DNA of 64,000 nucleotides from Deltaproteobacteria bacterium (GTDB lineage Bacteria; Myxococcota; JADLHZ01): NCBI GenBank assembly GCA_020848545.1, contig JADLHZ010000007.1, positions 1 to 64,000 of the forward strand, read 5' to 3'. Shown piece by piece: positions 17,576 to 26,706 of this stretch (position 1 is its first letter; each line of letters starts with the position of its first letter). The notes under the pieces were generated by a model. It saw only the letters and a program-made list of their open reading frames with translations, ran no database searches and was not told where the DNA came from. The position numbers and the translations under genes were made by a program.

Positions 17576-18130
17576 GTGCCAAACCTGCGCTCACGCAAGC
17601 GCTATGCGGCCGTCAGAAATGCTTTCGTGAAGTTTTGCGCGCAAGAAGCCACGGGCTTTCGGCTCGTACACTTCGCCGTCTTGTCCAATCATCTGCACTT
17701 CGTGGTGGAAGCAGACTCCAGCCGCGCCTTGTCGATGGGCATGCAGAAGCTCCTTCACTCGATCTCACGGCGCCTCAATGCCTTGAGCGTGCGCGAGCAG
17801 GGAGGCCGGCAGATTGCGCCTCGTGTTGCTTCTTCTGAGGCGTCTTCGGGCGAAGGTGGTTATCGCGCGCTCGTTGGTTGGATCGGACGCGTGTTCTCGG
17901 ACCGCTATTTTGCGCACCACCTCAAGACCCCGACCGAGATGGAACATGCCGTGCGTTACGTGCGGGACAACGCAAAGAAGCACTATGGCGCAGAAGCGAC
18001 CGGCCTTCTCAGGCAAGGGCGGCGCTTGCTCGATAGCTTCTCCTCTTTCGTCGCCAACGACAGCCAGCTCACCACCGGGCCAACAAGCTTCTTGTTACAA
18101 CGTGCATGCACGCTTGCTTCATCGGCGTGA
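17576..18130 (+). CDS. REP-associated / IS200-like Y1 transposase, 5' end lost
   Basis: HUH single-strand transposase of the TnpA-REP (RAYT) type. Visible are NHLHFVVEA with the two metal-binding His, GRVFSDRYFAHHLKTP typical of RAYTs, and YVRDNAKKHYG with the nucleophilic Tyr. Upstream in-frame codons 17525-17575 still read family-like sequence (ELTDKSALHVTVRTTSRV), but no ATG, GTG or TTG precedes them in a sensible place, so the natural N-terminus seems lost where the gene meets the IS4 remnant; GTG 17576 is only the first usable start. The region between the HUH and the GRVFSDRY motif is longer than usual. RAYTs normally mobilise short palindromic REP sequences. Confidence 0.72.
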   Translation: MPNLRSRKRYAAVRNAFVKFCAQEATGFRLVHFAVLSNHLHFVVEADSSRALSMGMQKLLHSISRRLNALSVREQGGRQIAPRVASSEASSGEGGYRALVGWIGRVFSDRYFAHHLKTPTEMEHAVRYVRDNAKKHYGAEATGLLRQGRRLLDSFSSFVANDSQLTTGPTSFLLQRACTLASSA

Positions 18131-18177
18131 GCGCGGCGTCAATCCGCACGCTGAGCGACCCCGCTTCAGCTCGAGAC

Positions 18178-18382
18178 GTCGCACCGCCCCTTCGTAGCCG
18201 GTTCCCGATTTCCGTGCGGCCGCGCATTGGCGAGGTCGCGAGATGTCACGATGCTGCGCGCGGCAAGGGGTGCCGCACATCAGGCGGTCTCGCGCGATCC
18301 CTTGCTTCGCGTTCGAGCGCCGGCCTCGGGTGGGTGGGCCGGTCGCGCCGCCGTGCACGTTGGGGGGAGGCCGGCGCGAGCG
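18178..18382 (+). repeat. Inverted repeat, copy 2 (205 bp, deleted form)
   Basis: Plus-strand copy of the repeat found inverted at 16589-16850. It begins at GTCGCACCGCCCCTTCGTAG 48 bp after the Y1 transposase stop and ends at CCGGCGCGAGCG. It lacks about 57 bp present in copy 1, between GGCGGTCT and CGCGATCCCTTGC. The intervening region therefore sits in a large inverted-repeat loop. Confidence 0.75.
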
Positions 18383-18415
18383 CTGATATCTTAGCGGCCT
18401 TGGGCCTTGACTCGT

Positions 18416-19015
18416 CTATTTCGCGGCGATCTCCACCGCCGTCGCGACCAGCTGCACTTCGCGCGCTTTGCCGTCTTTGCCACGCGGCACCGTCGCGCCT
18501 TCGCTTTCGTAGTGCTTGGCGCGCTCTTCGCTGAGCTCGGCGAGCTTCACGCTGCCTTCGATCTTCGCGTGCTTCTGCGCCGAGTCCTTCGGCACGAAGA
18601 ACTCGTAGTCCTTGAAGGTGATGCGCGCGCCCGGGCCTTTGGCGTCGGCGGCGAGCTCCATCCAGCAGCCCTTCTTCTGACACACTTGGCGCACGATGCC
18701 TTCGGTCGTCACGATCTGTTTGTCGAACGCTTCCGGCTTCGCGAGGAGGTCCTTCAGCGCGACCGTCTTTTCACCTTTGAACGCGGCGCCGCGGTGGATC
18801 GCATCGGTCGGAGCGGCGGCCTTCTCGGTCTTCGCATCATGCTCGCAGTCTTCGCCAGCCTTTGCGTCGTGGTGACACTCGCCCTCCTCCTTGGCCGTCG
18901 CGTTCGTCACGGTGCTGACTTCCGCCGTGGGCTTCGCTTCGGGCGCTGCGTTCTTGATGAGATCGGCCTTCGGGGTGCAGGCGACGAAGAGCGCGACGAC
19001 GACGACCTTACGCAT
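18416..19015 (-). CDS. DUF4920-like lipoprotein
   Basis: A 199-residue exported protein. The signal peptide MRKVVVVALFVAC gives a short lipobox with Cys13. A His/Cys-rich, charged linker follows (CHHDAKAGEDCEHDAK), which could bind metal. The C-terminal domain (about residues 75-199) resembles DUF4920: FDKQIVTTEGIVRQVCQKKGCWMEL, then ARITFKDYEFFVPKD and GSVKLAELSEE. The fold is OB-like in related proteins and the biochemical role is unknown. Its start overlaps the rlmN stop by 8 bp, so it is cotranscribed downstream of rlmN. Confidence 0.8.
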   Translation of the reverse strand: MRKVVVVALFVACTPKADLIKNAAPEAKPTAEVSTVTNATAKEEGECHHDAKAGEDCEHDAKTEKAAAPTDAIHRGAAFKGEKTVALKDLLAKPEAFDKQIVTTEGIVRQVCQKKGCWMELAADAKGPGARITFKDYEFFVPKDSAQKHAKIEGSVKLAELSEERAKHYESEGATVPRGKDGKAREVQLVATAVEIAAK

Positions 19016-20138
19016 ATTGAGACTCCTCTTGGTTCACGATAGGCAGCCGCGAAAGCTTGTGCTCTTCCGCGAGCCCGCCGAGTTGGCCGCACGCCGCCGA
19101 GATCTCTTGCCCGCGCGGCGTACGAATGAAGACGTTGAAGCCGTACTCGCGCAGCACCGCCTGAAACGCCTTCGTTTGCGCTTCGCTTGGCGCCGCGTGC
19201 GGCGTGCGCTCGTGCGGGTTCAGCGGCAGCAAGTTGATCTTGCACGGGATGCCTTGCAGCAAGCGGCCGGTCTTGTGCGCTTCTTCGAGCGAGTCATTGA
19301 CGCCGCCGAGCACGACGTACTCGATGGTGAAGCGCCGGCGCGGCTTCAACGGATAGTCGCGGAGCGCTTGCACCAACGCGCCGACGCCCCACTTTTTGTT
19401 GATCGGCACGATCTTCGAGCGGATGTCGTCGCTCGCGGCGTGCAACGAGAGCGCGAGCTGCACCTCGGTGTCTTGGCCGAGGCGCGCGATGTTCGGCACG
19501 ATGCCGGACGTCGACACCGTCACCCGCCGCGTCGCGAACCACAGGCCGCGCTCGTCGACCATGAGCCGGCACGCCGCGACGACGTTATCGTAGTTGAGCA
19601 GCGGCTCGCCCATGCCCATGAAGACGATGTTCGTCACCTTCGCCTGATCGCCGAGCTCTTTGACGTCGCGCATGACGGCGTGCACTTGCCCCATGATCTC
19701 TGCGGTCGTGAGGTTTCGGTTCCTCCGCAGCGACGCCGTGAAGCAGAAGGTGCAGCCGACGGAGCAGCCGGTCTGCGACGAGACGCAGAGCGTGTTCGTG
19801 TTCGAGCCGATGGCCACTTCGGGGATATAGACGGCCTCGTAGGCGCCACCGTCGGGAGAGACGAAGAGGTACTTTCTGGTGCCGTCCGGGCTCACCTGTC
19901 GCTCGGCGATCTCCGGCAACGACAGGTCGAAGCCCTCGGCGAGCGCTTCCCGGAGCCCCTTCTTGATGTCGGTCATTTCGTCGAAGGAGGCGATCGGTCC
20001 CGCCGGGCGGTGCACCCAGGCGAAGATTTGCTTCTGCCGGTAGGGCTTTTCGCCACGGTCGTCGAGCCACTGCGCGAGCGTCTCGTACGCCACCCCGCGC
20101 AGGTTCGGCTTGCCGGGATCTGTCGACAAGTACTCCAT
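19008..20138 (-). CDS. rlmN: Dual-specificity RNA methyltransferase RlmN
   Basis: Radical-SAM enzyme that methylates C2 of A2503 in 23S rRNA and A37 in some tRNAs. The 376 residues fit the family. CSVGCTFCF supplies the CxxxCxxC cluster ligands, TLCVSSQTGC precedes it, VFMGMGEPLLNYD is the GEP motif, ALSLHAASDDIRSKIVP is SAM-side, and SAACGQL carries the C-terminal catalytic Cys. The ATG at 20136-20138 gives MEYLSTDPGKPNL; the frame is open further upstream but that part is Arg-rich non-homologous sequence. The promoter probably lies in the AT-rich patch near 20217-20241. Confidence 0.95.
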   Translation of the reverse strand: MEYLSTDPGKPNLRGVAYETLAQWLDDRGEKPYRQKQIFAWVHRPAGPIASFDEMTDIKKGLREALAEGFDLSLPEIAERQVSPDGTRKYLFVSPDGGAYEAVYIPEVAIGSNTNTLCVSSQTGCSVGCTFCFTASLRRNRNLTTAEIMGQVHAVMRDVKELGDQAKVTNIVFMGMGEPLLNYDNVVAACRLMVDERGLWFATRRVTVSTSGIVPNIARLGQDTEVQLALSLHAASDDIRSKIVPINKKWGVGALVQALRDYPLKPRRRFTIEYVVLGGVNDSLEEAHKTGRLLQGIPCKINLLPLNPHERTPHAAPSEAQTKAFQAVLREYGFNVFIRTPRGQEISAACGQLGGLAEEHKLSRLPIVNQEESQYA

Positions 20139-20216
20139 GAAGCCCGCGCCCTTTCGCAGAATTAGGATGCTTTGAGAAGCGAAAAGACGCCCCGCGCGCC
20201 GCGGTCGTGTCCTCAT

Positions 20217-20241
20217 CTTAAATTCTTTATACGTTTAAACG
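20217..20241 (-). promoter_or_regulatory. AT-rich promoter-like patch upstream of rlmN
   Basis: An AT-rich island in otherwise GC-rich DNA. On the minus strand it contains TATAAA (20231-20226) and a 10-bp perfect palindrome CGTTTAAACG at 20232-20241. The -35 element is not convincing. The rest of the intergenic stretch 20139-20421 shows nothing recognisable. Confidence 0.3.
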
Positions 20242-20421
20242 CAACACCGCCTCGGCCGCGCCGAAAACTCTCTTACCCAGAGGGGGCACCACCCAGGCCA
20301 AAGGCATGCCGGCCCGAGGCCAACGCAGTGCTCGACACGCGCCGCCGCACCCATATCCAACACCCATCGTTCAACCCACGCCGGCGGCGCGTGCCGAGAC
20401 CGTTGGCACCACAGAGGCGCG

Positions 20422-22659
20422 CTAGGAAGGGCGCGTCGTGTGACCGCTGTGGTTCTTGGTCGGCAGCTTCTGCAGGATGAGCTCGGCGTCCTTGGCGAAC
20501 ATGGGCTTGGCGATGAAGAAGCCCTGCGCCGTCGTGCAGCCGAGCTTCCGCAGCTCGTCGAGGTGCACCTCGGTCTCGACGCCTTCGGCGACGGTGGTCA
20601 TGCCGAGCATCTTGGCCATGGCGATGACCAAGCGGCAGATCTCGAGGTCTTCCGGATCGCGCCCGAGCCCCGAGACGAACGCGCGATCGATCTTCAAGAT
20701 GTCGACCGGCAGCTTGCGCAGATAGGCGAGCGACGAATAGCCGGTGCCGAAGTCGTCGATCGAGAGGCGCACCCCGAGCGCCTTCAGCTGCTGCAAGCGC
20801 TCGATGGCGGCGGTCACGTTGGTCATCACGACGCTCTCGGTGATCTCGAGCTCGAGCGACCCGGGCTCGAGCCCCGAGCGCTTCATGATCCGCGCGATCT
20901 CGGAGACGATGTCTTGGTGGTGAAGCTGCCGCCCCGATAGGTTGACGGCGACGTCGAGCGCGATGTTCGGATAGCGCTCGCGCCACAGGCAGAGCTGCTG
21001 GCACGCTTGCTCGAGCACCCAAACGCCGATCGGAAGAATCGCGCCGGTCTCCTCGGCGAGCGGGATGAAGTCCGCCGGGCCGATCGGGCCGCGATCCGGG
21101 CTCGTCCATCTGAGCAGCGCTTCGAAGCCGGTGAGCGTGCCGTCGCAGATCGACACCTTCGGCTGAAACGCGAGCTGAAACTCGTTCTTCTCGATTGCCT
21201 GCCACAGCGCCTGCTCGACCTCGTGCCGGCGAAACGCGCGCTTCCTCATGGTCTCGTCGAAGGTGGCGACGCGGTTGCGGCCGTCGTTCTTCGCGTGGAA
21301 CATCGCGGCGTCAGCGTCGCGCAGCATGTCCTCGCCGCGCTCGTGCTCGGGGCGCATCAGCGCGAGGCCCATGCTGACCGTGACGTGCAGGCGCTGGCGC
21401 CCGACGTCGAGCGCGTCGTGCAGCACGTGCAGCAAGCGGTTCGCCGTCGCGACGACGTCGTTCGGCGAGCTGATCTGCTCACAGACGACCACGAACTCGT
21501 CGCCGCCGAAGCGCGCGATCGTCTCGCTCGAGCGCAGCGCGCGCTCCATGGCGCTGGCGAGCGTGCTGAGCAGCGCGTCGCCGGCGTCGTGCCCCAAGCT
21601 GTCGTTGACGACCTTGAAGTGATCGAGGTCGCAAAAGAGCACGCCGAGGCCGTGGCCATCCTTGCGCGCGCGGATCAGCGCTGCGTTCAGCTTGTCGAGC
21701 AGCCAGCGCCGGTTCGGCAGCCCGGTCAGCGGATCATGTGTCGCTTGATGGGCCAGGAGCTTCTCGTAGGCGGCGTGTTGATTGCGCTTGCCGCTCACGT
21801 CGCGAAAGATCGTGACCGTTCCGCGCACGTCCGGGTGCGCGTGCATGTTGCTCGAGCGCGCGTCGATCCACAGGTACTCACCGTTCTTCTTCTTCAGCCG
21901 CACCTCGGACGCGCGGACTGATCCTTCGCTCGCCGCGAGCAGCTTGGCGTCGTCCGGATGCACGACCTCACCCGGGTCCAAGCGCTTGAACTCGTCCGCG
22001 GAATAGCCAAGCACGCGCTCGATGCTCGGGCTGACGAACACCGAGCGGGCCTTGCCCTCGGTCTCGCTGCTGCGCACGATGATCACGTCGTTCGTCTCGC
22101 CGGTGATCGCCTGCAGCCTGCGCATTTGCTTGGCGGCAAAAGCGATCGCCTCGGTCAGGATGCGATCGCCGGTGAACAGCGCCGCGGTCATCGTCGAGTA
22201 GATCACGACGAACACCGGCTGCGCGTACGGCGACGAAAGGCCGCCGCCGCGCGCGATCATGATCGCCAGCGGCACGAACGCCGTGAACAGCACCGTACGC
22301 GGTCCGCCAAGCATGAACCCGAGCAGCGCCGGCATGAAGATCACCATCGCGGTGCGCTCGGTGACCCAAACACCGACGAGGCAGAGTGGAATCACGATCG
22401 ACCAATAGACCGCGCTGCCGAGGTGCGCATGGCGAACGCCGCGAGACAGACCGTAGACGAGCGCCGCCGAGATCGCGGTGATGACCATCAGCAGCCACGG
22501 CGACACGTAGTCCTTGATGTTCGTGAAGCCCAAGATGGTCAGAAACGTCCCGCCGATGGTGGCGATCGCGTGTGCGACGACGGCAGAGCGAGTTCTCAGG
22601 TGCGAAACTGCGCGGTCAGTACCATGATCGCCAGCTAGCCATTCTCCGCTAGTGGACAT
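20422..22659 (-). CDS. Membrane PAS-GGDEF-EAL cyclic-di-GMP enzyme
   Basis: A 745-residue bifunctional candidate for making and degrading cyclic di-GMP. Five or six hydrophobic helices span residues 30-170, then a PAS domain at about 180-295, GGDEF at about 300-470, and EAL to the end. The cyclase signature is intact (RFGGDEF at 383-389). The usual RxxD inhibitory site reads RSSE, so product inhibition may be weak. The EAL half keeps GFEALLRW, NLSGRQL, ELEITES, IDDFGTGYSSL, KIDRAFV and VAEGVET, which are the metal and catalytic residues. Both activities are therefore possible. It is preceded by about 65 bp and then the barrel gene in the same direction. Confidence 0.93.
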   Translation of the reverse strand: MSTSGEWLAGDHGTDRAVSHLRTRSAVVAHAIATIGGTFLTILGFTNIKDYVSPWLLMVITAISAALVYGLSRGVRHAHLGSAVYWSIVIPLCLVGVWVTERTAMVIFMPALLGFMLGGPRTVLFTAFVPLAIMIARGGGLSSPYAQPVFVVIYSTMTAALFTGDRILTEAIAFAAKQMRRLQAITGETNDVIIVRSSETEGKARSVFVSPSIERVLGYSADEFKRLDPGEVVHPDDAKLLAASEGSVRASEVRLKKKNGEYLWIDARSSNMHAHPDVRGTVTIFRDVSGKRNQHAAYEKLLAHQATHDPLTGLPNRRWLLDKLNAALIRARKDGHGLGVLFCDLDHFKVVNDSLGHDAGDALLSTLASAMERALRSSETIARFGGDEFVVVCEQISSPNDVVATANRLLHVLHDALDVGRQRLHVTVSMGLALMRPEHERGEDMLRDADAAMFHAKNDGRNRVATFDETMRKRAFRRHEVEQALWQAIEKNEFQLAFQPKVSICDGTLTGFEALLRWTSPDRGPIGPADFIPLAEETGAILPIGVWVLEQACQQLCLWRERYPNIALDVAVNLSGRQLHHQDIVSEIARIMKRSGLEPGSLELEITESVVMTNVTAAIERLQQLKALGVRLSIDDFGTGYSSLAYLRKLPVDILKIDRAFVSGLGRDPEDLEICRLVIAMAKMLGMTTVAEGVETEVHLDELRKLGCTTAQGFFIAKPMFAKDAELILQKLPTKNHSGHTTRPS

Positions 22660-22724
22660 GTACTGAGCTTAGTTCAGAAATATACGGGTCGCCAGGAAGG
22701 CGCACGAACGCTTGCGCTTCTGTC

Positions 22725-23936
22725 TCAGAGCATGAGCTGCAGCGAGACATACCAGGTGAAGATCGTCGTGTCCTCGACGCGGAAGCGCCGGCCCGGCGAA
22801 TCGAGCTCGCCTCGGTAGTTTGGGTTGCGTTCGTTCGGATCGTTCAAGTCGACGACGCCGTCGGCGCCGGGGTTGCCGGGGTTTTCGTTGGTGATGAGGT
22901 GCTGGGTGTCGTGACCGACCGAGATGCCCGCGCTCAAGCGCACGTACTGGATCGGCTGAAACACGAGGTACGCGCCCGCCGTCAGCGTCGCGTAGTTGTC
23001 GACGTAGGTGAGCTGGCGCAAGGGATCGGTGAGCTCGGAGTAGGTGCGCCCGGGCCCGACGAAGCTCGCCGACAAGCGCAGATCGAACGAGAGGCGCTGC
23101 CGCTCGGCCGGCGTGTCCCAAGGGATGATCTCGATGCCGGTCGTGAAGCCGCCAGTGAGCGGCGGGGTGTGGCCGGTGATGCCCGCGCGATCGGCGATCG
23201 CGTGCGTGTAGCTGAGCGTGACGTAGGGATCGAAGACCAAGAAACGCTTCGAGAAGCTGGTCTCGAAGCGCAGCCGGTGCACCTTGTCACCGACCGCCGC
23301 GGGGTTGTTCGGATCGCGGCCGTTGGCCACGTCCTGGGCGAGCGCCGCGTCTGCCACGGGGTCGGCGCCGTCGCGGATCGGCGCGAACGCAGCGCCGACC
23401 GGGAAGCTGTAGGTGAAGCGGATCGTCCACGTGGGCTTGGTGTCGTCGCGTTGATCGTTGAACGGGCTCCAGGCGAGGCCGAAGTCGAGCGACTGCAAGC
23501 CGCGCTTGTACGAACGGTAGGGCACGTCAAAGAGCGCCGTGCCGAGCGTCGGGTCGGTGACGATCGTCGACAGCTCGCGCGGGACGCGAAAGTCCCAGTC
23601 GGCGTCCTGGTTGAAAACGTACGGCATGTAAAAGTTGAACTCGAGGTCGTGATAGAGCGCGATCTGCGCCCGGATATCGAGCGCTTGGGTCACCTGGTTC
23701 ATCGTCAGCTCGTCGGCGAAGGTGGCCTGGCCGTCGACGAAGGCCTCACGCGTGATGCGCGCGCGACGCACGGTGCGGCGAAACCCGACCGACGCGTTGA
23801 AGTCGAAGGGGTTGTCGGGCTCGGCGGCGTCGGCCACGTCGGTGAGCTGCGCGGTGTGCGGCGAAGCGGCGACGACGCTCTCGGTGAGAGCGACGATCGT
23901 GGCGCAGACGAGCGCCAGCCACTTCGAGCATTGCAT
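22725..23936 (-). CDS. Outer-membrane beta-barrel protein
   Basis: A 403-residue exported protein: signal peptide MQCSKWLALVCATIVALTESVVAA, then alternating hydrophobic/polar strands typical of an outer-membrane barrel (FDFNASVGFRRTVRRARI, IALYHDLEFNFYMPYVF, VTLSYTHAIAD), ending with aromatic strand FTWYVSLQLML. It resembles the transporter-like or MtrB-like barrels of delta-proteobacteria only in general character; I cannot name the family. The ATG at 23934-23936 gives the signal peptide; an upstream in-frame start adds Arg-rich residues. It lies upstream of the GGDEF-EAL gene. Confidence 0.78.
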   Translation of the reverse strand: MQCSKWLALVCATIVALTESVVAASPHTAQLTDVADAAEPDNPFDFNASVGFRRTVRRARITREAFVDGQATFADELTMNQVTQALDIRAQIALYHDLEFNFYMPYVFNQDADWDFRVPRELSTIVTDPTLGTALFDVPYRSYKRGLQSLDFGLAWSPFNDQRDDTKPTWTIRFTYSFPVGAAFAPIRDGADPVADAALAQDVANGRDPNNPAAVGDKVHRLRFETSFSKRFLVFDPYVTLSYTHAIADRAGITGHTPPLTGGFTTGIEIIPWDTPAERQRLSFDLRLSASFVGPGRTYSELTDPLRQLTYVDNYATLTAGAYLVFQPIQYVRLSAGISVGHDTQHLITNENPGNPGADGVVDLNDPNERNPNYRGELDSPGRRFRVEDTTIFTWYVSLQLML

Positions 23937-23996
23937 GTGATGAGTTATGCGCGGGGGTCGCCGGAGGGTCAAGAAAACTGGTCTAACGGGCCTGCA

Positions 23997-25010
23997 CTAC
24001 GGCGACAGGATGAACGGATAGCTGACGAGCGTCGCCTGCTTGGTCTTGCTCTTCGGAAACTCGAGCCCGCCAATGACGCGGGCGATGCATTGTTGAACCG
24101 AGAGGTTGCCGACGCTCGCGTGCTCCATCTTGACGTCCTTCACCTTGCCGTTCGCCTTCACCGTGAAGCGGGCGCGCAGCTCGCCGGCGAAGTAACGGTC
24201 GTCGCCGAGCGCGTCCTTGTAGCAAGCGTTCAGGCCGGAGACGCCCTTCTCGACCACCTGCTGCACCTCGTACGCATCGAGCGCCCCTTCCGCCTCGACG
24301 CCGCCGAAGCCGTTGGCGAGCTCGTGCGCGCGATCCCGATCGAGCATCGCCATCGTGTGGGCGCTCGCGAGGACGATCCAACGCGCGTGGCCGTCGGTGA
24401 CGATGCGGTGGGCGACGCTCGGGTCGCAGACGTAGGCGGTGAACGGCTCGCGCGCTTGCAGGCCGCCTTCGCGGCGCACCGTGATCTTGCCGGAGAGCGG
24501 CACGATCACCTCGCCGCCCTTCTCGCCCGAGAACAGCCGCACGACCGCGTCTTCGGTGGCGTCGACGATCGTGAGCTGCCAGGCCGCGTCGCCGCCGATC
24601 GCCGGCGCGAACATCGGGTCGGCGTTGGCGAAGCCGCGGGCGAGCGGGATCGTCCGCTTCTTCTGGTGATCGCGACGTCCGATGACGGGCTCTTTGACGT
24701 CGGCGGGATCCGGCAGCTCGAAGCGCACGATCTGCATCGTCTCGCTCGTCGTCAGCGTGGCCGCCATCGCCGCCGGCACGACGACCGCGCGCTCGGCGTT
24801 CAGCTTCATCTCGGCGCGGCCGATGCGCACGAGGCCGGCACCTTTGTGCACGTAGAGCACGCGCGGCTTGCCGGCGAGGTCGACGAAGCGGCCGTCCGCC
24901 GGCACGTCGATCGACGAGACAGCGACGCCCTTGGCCGGACCGACGGTCGGCAGCTCGTGTTGCATGGGATCAGGGGTGGCGAAGAGAGAAAGCGCGATCA
25001 ACAGGAGCAT
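23997..25010 (-). CDS. Cupin-like protein with AgmX/PglI C-terminal domain
   Basis: A 337-residue exported protein with a short signal peptide (MLLLIALSLFATPD). Two consecutive cupin-like halves follow (around KPRVLYVHKGAGLVRIG and KGGEVIVPLSGKITVRREGG). The last 85 residues form a domain seen at the end of AgmX/PglI-type gliding proteins and TonB-like proteins: GLNACYKDALG, ELRARFTVKANGKV, QQCIARVIGGLEFPKS. The two Cys in this domain usually pair. This architecture is common in myxobacteria; the role is unknown, perhaps envelope-associated sugar or ligand sensing. It is 60 bp upstream of the barrel gene on the same strand. Confidence 0.75.
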   Translation of the reverse strand: MLLLIALSLFATPDPMQHELPTVGPAKGVAVSSIDVPADGRFVDLAGKPRVLYVHKGAGLVRIGRAEMKLNAERAVVVPAAMAATLTTSETMQIVRFELPDPADVKEPVIGRRDHQKKRTIPLARGFANADPMFAPAIGGDAAWQLTIVDATEDAVVRLFSGEKGGEVIVPLSGKITVRREGGLQAREPFTAYVCDPSVAHRIVTDGHARWIVLASAHTMAMLDRDRAHELANGFGGVEAEGALDAYEVQQVVEKGVSGLNACYKDALGDDRYFAGELRARFTVKANGKVKDVKMEHASVGNLSVQQCIARVIGGLEFPKSKTKQATLVSYPFILSP

Positions 25011-25104
25011 GCGCCGCGGCTAATCGAGCGCGGTGGCCGTGGCAATTTTTCTACCTCAGATCGTGAGCGCGCCGATGCGCAGCATGTGCGCGATCTCGGC
25101 GCAC

Positions 25105-26625
25105 TTAGACCGGCAGCACGCTTCTCCGCTTCGGGTACGCCGGCAGCTCTTTTTCCTCCGCGTGCGCGATCCGCGCGATGAGCTCGTCGCGCAGGTCCGC
25201 CGGCTCGACGACCGCGTCGACGACCATCTCCGCCGCGAGCTTCTCGAGCGCGATGTCTTTCTTGTATTCCGTGCGCAGCTGCTCGATGTACGCCGCGCGC
25301 TCGGCCTCCGGCTTCTCTTGGATCTTGTTGAAGTAGACGGCGTTCACCGCCGCCTCAGGTCCCATCACCGCGATCATCGCGCCCGGCAACGCGATCGTCG
25401 CCTCCGGCTCGAACGCGGGCCCGCTCATCGCGTAGAGGCCGGCGCCGTAAGCCTTGCGCACGACCACCGAGAACTTCGGCACCGTCGCGTCGCTGACGGC
25501 GCTGATCATCTTGGCGCCGTGACGGATGATCCCTTGCTTCTCGACCTTCGAACCGATCATGAAGCCCGGCACATCGGCGAGGAACACGAGCGGAATCGAG
25601 AAGGCATCGCACAGCCAGATGAAGCGCGCCGCTTTGTCCGCGGAGTCGACGAAGAGCACGCCACCTTTGTACTTCGGCTGGTTCGCGACGACGCCGACGA
25701 CCCGGCCGCCCATCCGAGCGAAGCCGGTGACGAGCTCTTGCGCGAAGCGCTTCTTGATCTCGAACCAGCTGCCCTCGTCGATCAACGCGTCGATGAAGTC
25801 GTGCATGTTGAAGAGCTGGTTCTGGCTCTCGGGTACGATCGTGGCGACCGGCTTCGCGTCCGACTTCGGCTTCTTCGCGGCGACGACCGCGGGTTTGTGC
25901 CGCGAATTTTCAGGCATGTATTGAATGTATCTACGCGCCGCCGCGATCGCTTCCTTCTCGTCCTTGCACAGGACGTCGCCGCATCCGCTGACCTCGCAGT
26001 GCATCTTGGCGCCGCCCATCTCTTCGAGCGTCACCTTCTCGCCGATGACCATCTCGGCCATGCGCGGCGAGCCCAAGTACATCGACGCGTTCTTGTCGAC
26101 CATGAACACGAGATCGCAGAACGCCGGGATGTACGCGCCGCCGGCCGCGCAGGGGCCGAAGAGAATGCACACCTGCGGGATGAAGCCGCTCAAGCGCACC
26201 TGGTTGTAGAAGATCCGGCCAGCGCCGCGGCGGCCCGGGAACATCTCGATCTGATCAGTGATGCGCGCGCCGGCCGAGTCGACGAGGTAGAAGAGCGGCG
26301 CGCCGATGCGGCCCGCGGTCTCCTGGATGCGGATGATCTTCTCGACGGTGCGCTTGCCCCACGAGCCCGCCTTCACCGTCGAGTCGTTCGCCATCACGCA
26401 CACCGGCCGCCCTTCGATGGTGCCGGTGCCGCAGACCACGCCGTCCGCCGGCAGCGAGTCTTCGAGCATGTTCGCGAAGGTGCCGTCCTCTTTGAACGAG
26501 CCGGGATCGACGAGCAACGCGATGCGCTCGCGGGCGAAGAGCTTGCCCTCTTCTTTGTTCTTGTCGTGGTACTTTTGCGCGCCGCCCTTCTCGATGCGCG
26601 CGCGGGCGTCGGAGAAAATGCTCAT
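25105..26625 (-). CDS. pccB: Acyl-CoA carboxylase, beta (carboxyltransferase) subunit
   Basis: Biotin-dependent carboxyltransferase of 506 residues, expected to move CO2 from carboxybiotin to propionyl-CoA, acetyl-CoA or another acyl-CoA. It has the two crotonase-like halves: an N-domain with LVDSAGARI and GPCAAGGAYIPAFCD (oxyanion Gly-Gly), and a C-domain with FLADVPGFMIGSKVEKQGIIRHGAKM and KAYGAGLYAMSGPAFEPE. The family cannot be narrowed to one substrate from sequence, so the symbol is tentative. No biotin-carboxylase partner lies in this window, so the alpha chain is elsewhere. The ATG start gives MSIFSDARARIEKGG, the usual N-terminus. Confidence 0.9.
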   Translation of the reverse strand: MSIFSDARARIEKGGAQKYHDKNKEEGKLFARERIALLVDPGSFKEDGTFANMLEDSLPADGVVCGTGTIEGRPVCVMANDSTVKAGSWGKRTVEKIIRIQETAGRIGAPLFYLVDSAGARITDQIEMFPGRRGAGRIFYNQVRLSGFIPQVCILFGPCAAGGAYIPAFCDLVFMVDKNASMYLGSPRMAEMVIGEKVTLEEMGGAKMHCEVSGCGDVLCKDEKEAIAAARRYIQYMPENSRHKPAVVAAKKPKSDAKPVATIVPESQNQLFNMHDFIDALIDEGSWFEIKKRFAQELVTGFARMGGRVVGVVANQPKYKGGVLFVDSADKAARFIWLCDAFSIPLVFLADVPGFMIGSKVEKQGIIRHGAKMISAVSDATVPKFSVVVRKAYGAGLYAMSGPAFEPEATIALPGAMIAVMGPEAAVNAVYFNKIQEKPEAERAAYIEQLRTEYKKDIALEKLAAEMVVDAVVEPADLRDELIARIAHAEEKELPAYPKRRSVLPV

Positions 26626-26674
26626 GGGCCGCGCGCATAGCAAACGCCCGGTGCTGCCGATAGGGCTTGCACCC

Positions 26675-26706
26675 CCTCTATCAAAGTGATATCACTTTGA
26701 TAGAGG
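26675..26706. promoter_or_regulatory. 32-bp perfect palindrome, candidate RHH operator
   Basis: Each half is 16 bases and mirrors the other exactly; the centre is between 26690 and 26691. Inside are two TATCA-N3-TGATA sites, at 26679-26691 and 26690-26702, whose centres are 11 bp apart, one helical turn. The right edge touches the ATG of the SPFH gene and overlaps its AGAGG ribosome binding site. The gene for an Arc-like ribbon-helix-helix protein is the second gene downstream. Such proteins commonly bind paired sites of this spacing, so autoregulation is the simplest reading. Confidence 0.75.

Larger units (their letters stand above)
16589..18382. mobile_element. Composite remnant: inverted repeats around IS4 and Y1 transposases
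   Basis: A 1.8-kb insertion-like block between two ordinary genes. Its ends are two inverted copies of one repeat (16589-16850 and 18178-18382). Inside are an internally deleted IS4-family transposase on the minus strand and a REP-type Y1 transposase on the plus strand, back to back. Both coding regions are damaged, so the block is probably no longer autonomous. The flanks 16410-16588 and 18383-18415 hold no recognisable gene; both contain the string GGCCTTGGGCC in the same orientation close to the block ends. Confidence 0.6.

Noticed and set aside
22899-25181. 760-codon plus-strand open frame opposite the barrel and cupin genes
   Set aside because: It reads as Arg/His/Asp-rich antisense of two exported proteins with clear signal peptides.
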